This document shows, piece after piece, positions 63,815 to 64,000 of a stretch of 64,000 bases of DNA; within the stretch, counting starts at the first letter, position 1; each line of letters starts with the position of its first letter. This stretch comes from JAUCQB01 sp964586235 (lineage in GTDB: Bacteria; Planctomycetota; Phycisphaerae; UBA1845; PWPN01). The notes under the pieces were generated by a model, which made no database searches, had not been told where the DNA came from, and saw only the letters and a list, made by a program, of their open reading frames with translations. The translations under genes and the position numbers were made by a program. Location of the stretch: assembly GCA_964586235.1 (NCBI GenBank), contig CAZPIO010000018.1, forward strand, positions 1-64,000, in the 5' to 3' direction.

Positions 63815-64000
63815 ATGTCCCAGGAGATCACTCGCAGAGAACTGCTCACGCACGCGGGTCGAGGCGCGGGCCTGGTCGGCCTCGGCGGGGCGGCGGCCTA
63901 CCTGGCCCGAAAGGCCGGCGCCGCTGATGTCTGGCAGATCGACCCGACAAGATGCATTGACATCCGGCTCGGGGCGACCGGGGTGCCGGTCTGCGAGAGT
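63815..64000 (+). CDS. Twin-arginine signal protein, possibly ferredoxin-like (cut by window edge)
   Basis: The 62 visible residues begin MSQEITRRELLTHAGRGAGL, a twin-arginine signal with a hydrophobic stretch (VGLGGAAAYLA). Then WQIDPTRCIDIRLGATGVPVCES. The phrase WQIDPxxC is typical of exported iron-sulfur proteins, but the usual CxxC spacing is not seen in the visible part, so the assignment is tentative. Confidence 0.6.
   Translation, partial: MSQEITRRELLTHAGRGAGLVGLGGAAAYLARKAGAADVWQIDPTRCIDIRLGATGVPVCES

Overview
The window looks like high-GC DNA from a planctomycete, probably of the Phycisphaerae type. The basis is gene content, not a marker gene: formylglycine sulfatases, PQQ-like and NHL beta-propellers, a type IV prepilin-like protein ending in an H-X9-D motif, twin-arginine Gfo/Idh/MocA oxidoreductases, a giant repetitive surface protein, and a MoxR/DUF58/BatA operon. 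No rRNA, tRNA or CRISPR array was seen. About 40 genes are supported, and both edge genes are cut by the window.

Layout. 1-4610 (-): giant secreted protein built of about 110-residue Ig-like repeats. 5140-8879 (+): secreted clan GH-A glycosidase and a helical secreted protein. 9105-19366 (-): seven-gene operon moxR > DUF58 > BatA/VWA > VWA/GATase-like > DUF4175-like > squalene-cyclase-like toroid > small membrane protein, with 4-base stop/start overlaps at several joints. 20083-23612: two zinc-ribbon membrane paralogues, nrdR, and an RNase Z-like metallo-beta-lactamase protein. 23892-30614: motA, a motB broken by an in-frame TAA, a ParA ATPase fused to a glycogen-binding (CBM48/AMPK-type) domain behind a sigma-28-like promoter, and a coupled sulfatase / 58-residue membrane protein / glycosyltransferase operon. 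31233-38661: TadG-like VWA protein, M3-like peptidase, sodium symporter with a small partner, Cys-rich lipoprotein and a truncated REP-associated transposase. 38767-48842: secreted carbohydrate-active proteins (toroid protein, GH99-like, GH130, oxidoreductase), a DUF1579 lipoprotein and a prepilin-like protein. 49167-54066 (+): a compact cluster encoding a PTS EIIA-opine dehydrogenase fusion, a B12-dependent mutase-like protein and an asparagine-synthetase-like ligase without its glutaminase cysteine. 54075-64000: two sulfatases, an SGNH-GH28 fusion, two PQQ-like propellers, an NHL protein and the start of a twin-arginine, probably ferredoxin-like, protein.

How it fits together. Much of the window serves breakdown of sulfated, pectin-like or mannose-containing polysaccharide: three sulfatases, GH-A, GH28 plus esterase, GH130, GH99-like, oxidoreductase and symporter. 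The stretch from motA to the ParA-CBM48 gene has a motility flavour. The 49-54 kb cluster looks like a small biosynthetic pathway for an opine-like or lactam/amide product. I do not recognise it as a described system.

Intergenic DNA carries short GTAG-headed palindromes (REP-like), at least ten copies, with a RAYT transposase remnant in the same window. Two genes take their stop codon from a REP head, and one REP lies inside a signal-peptide region. A 162-bp MITE-like element with 22-bp terminal inverted repeats and a 9-bp target duplication lies at 35486-35647. All functional statements rest on motif reading, not on database searches.
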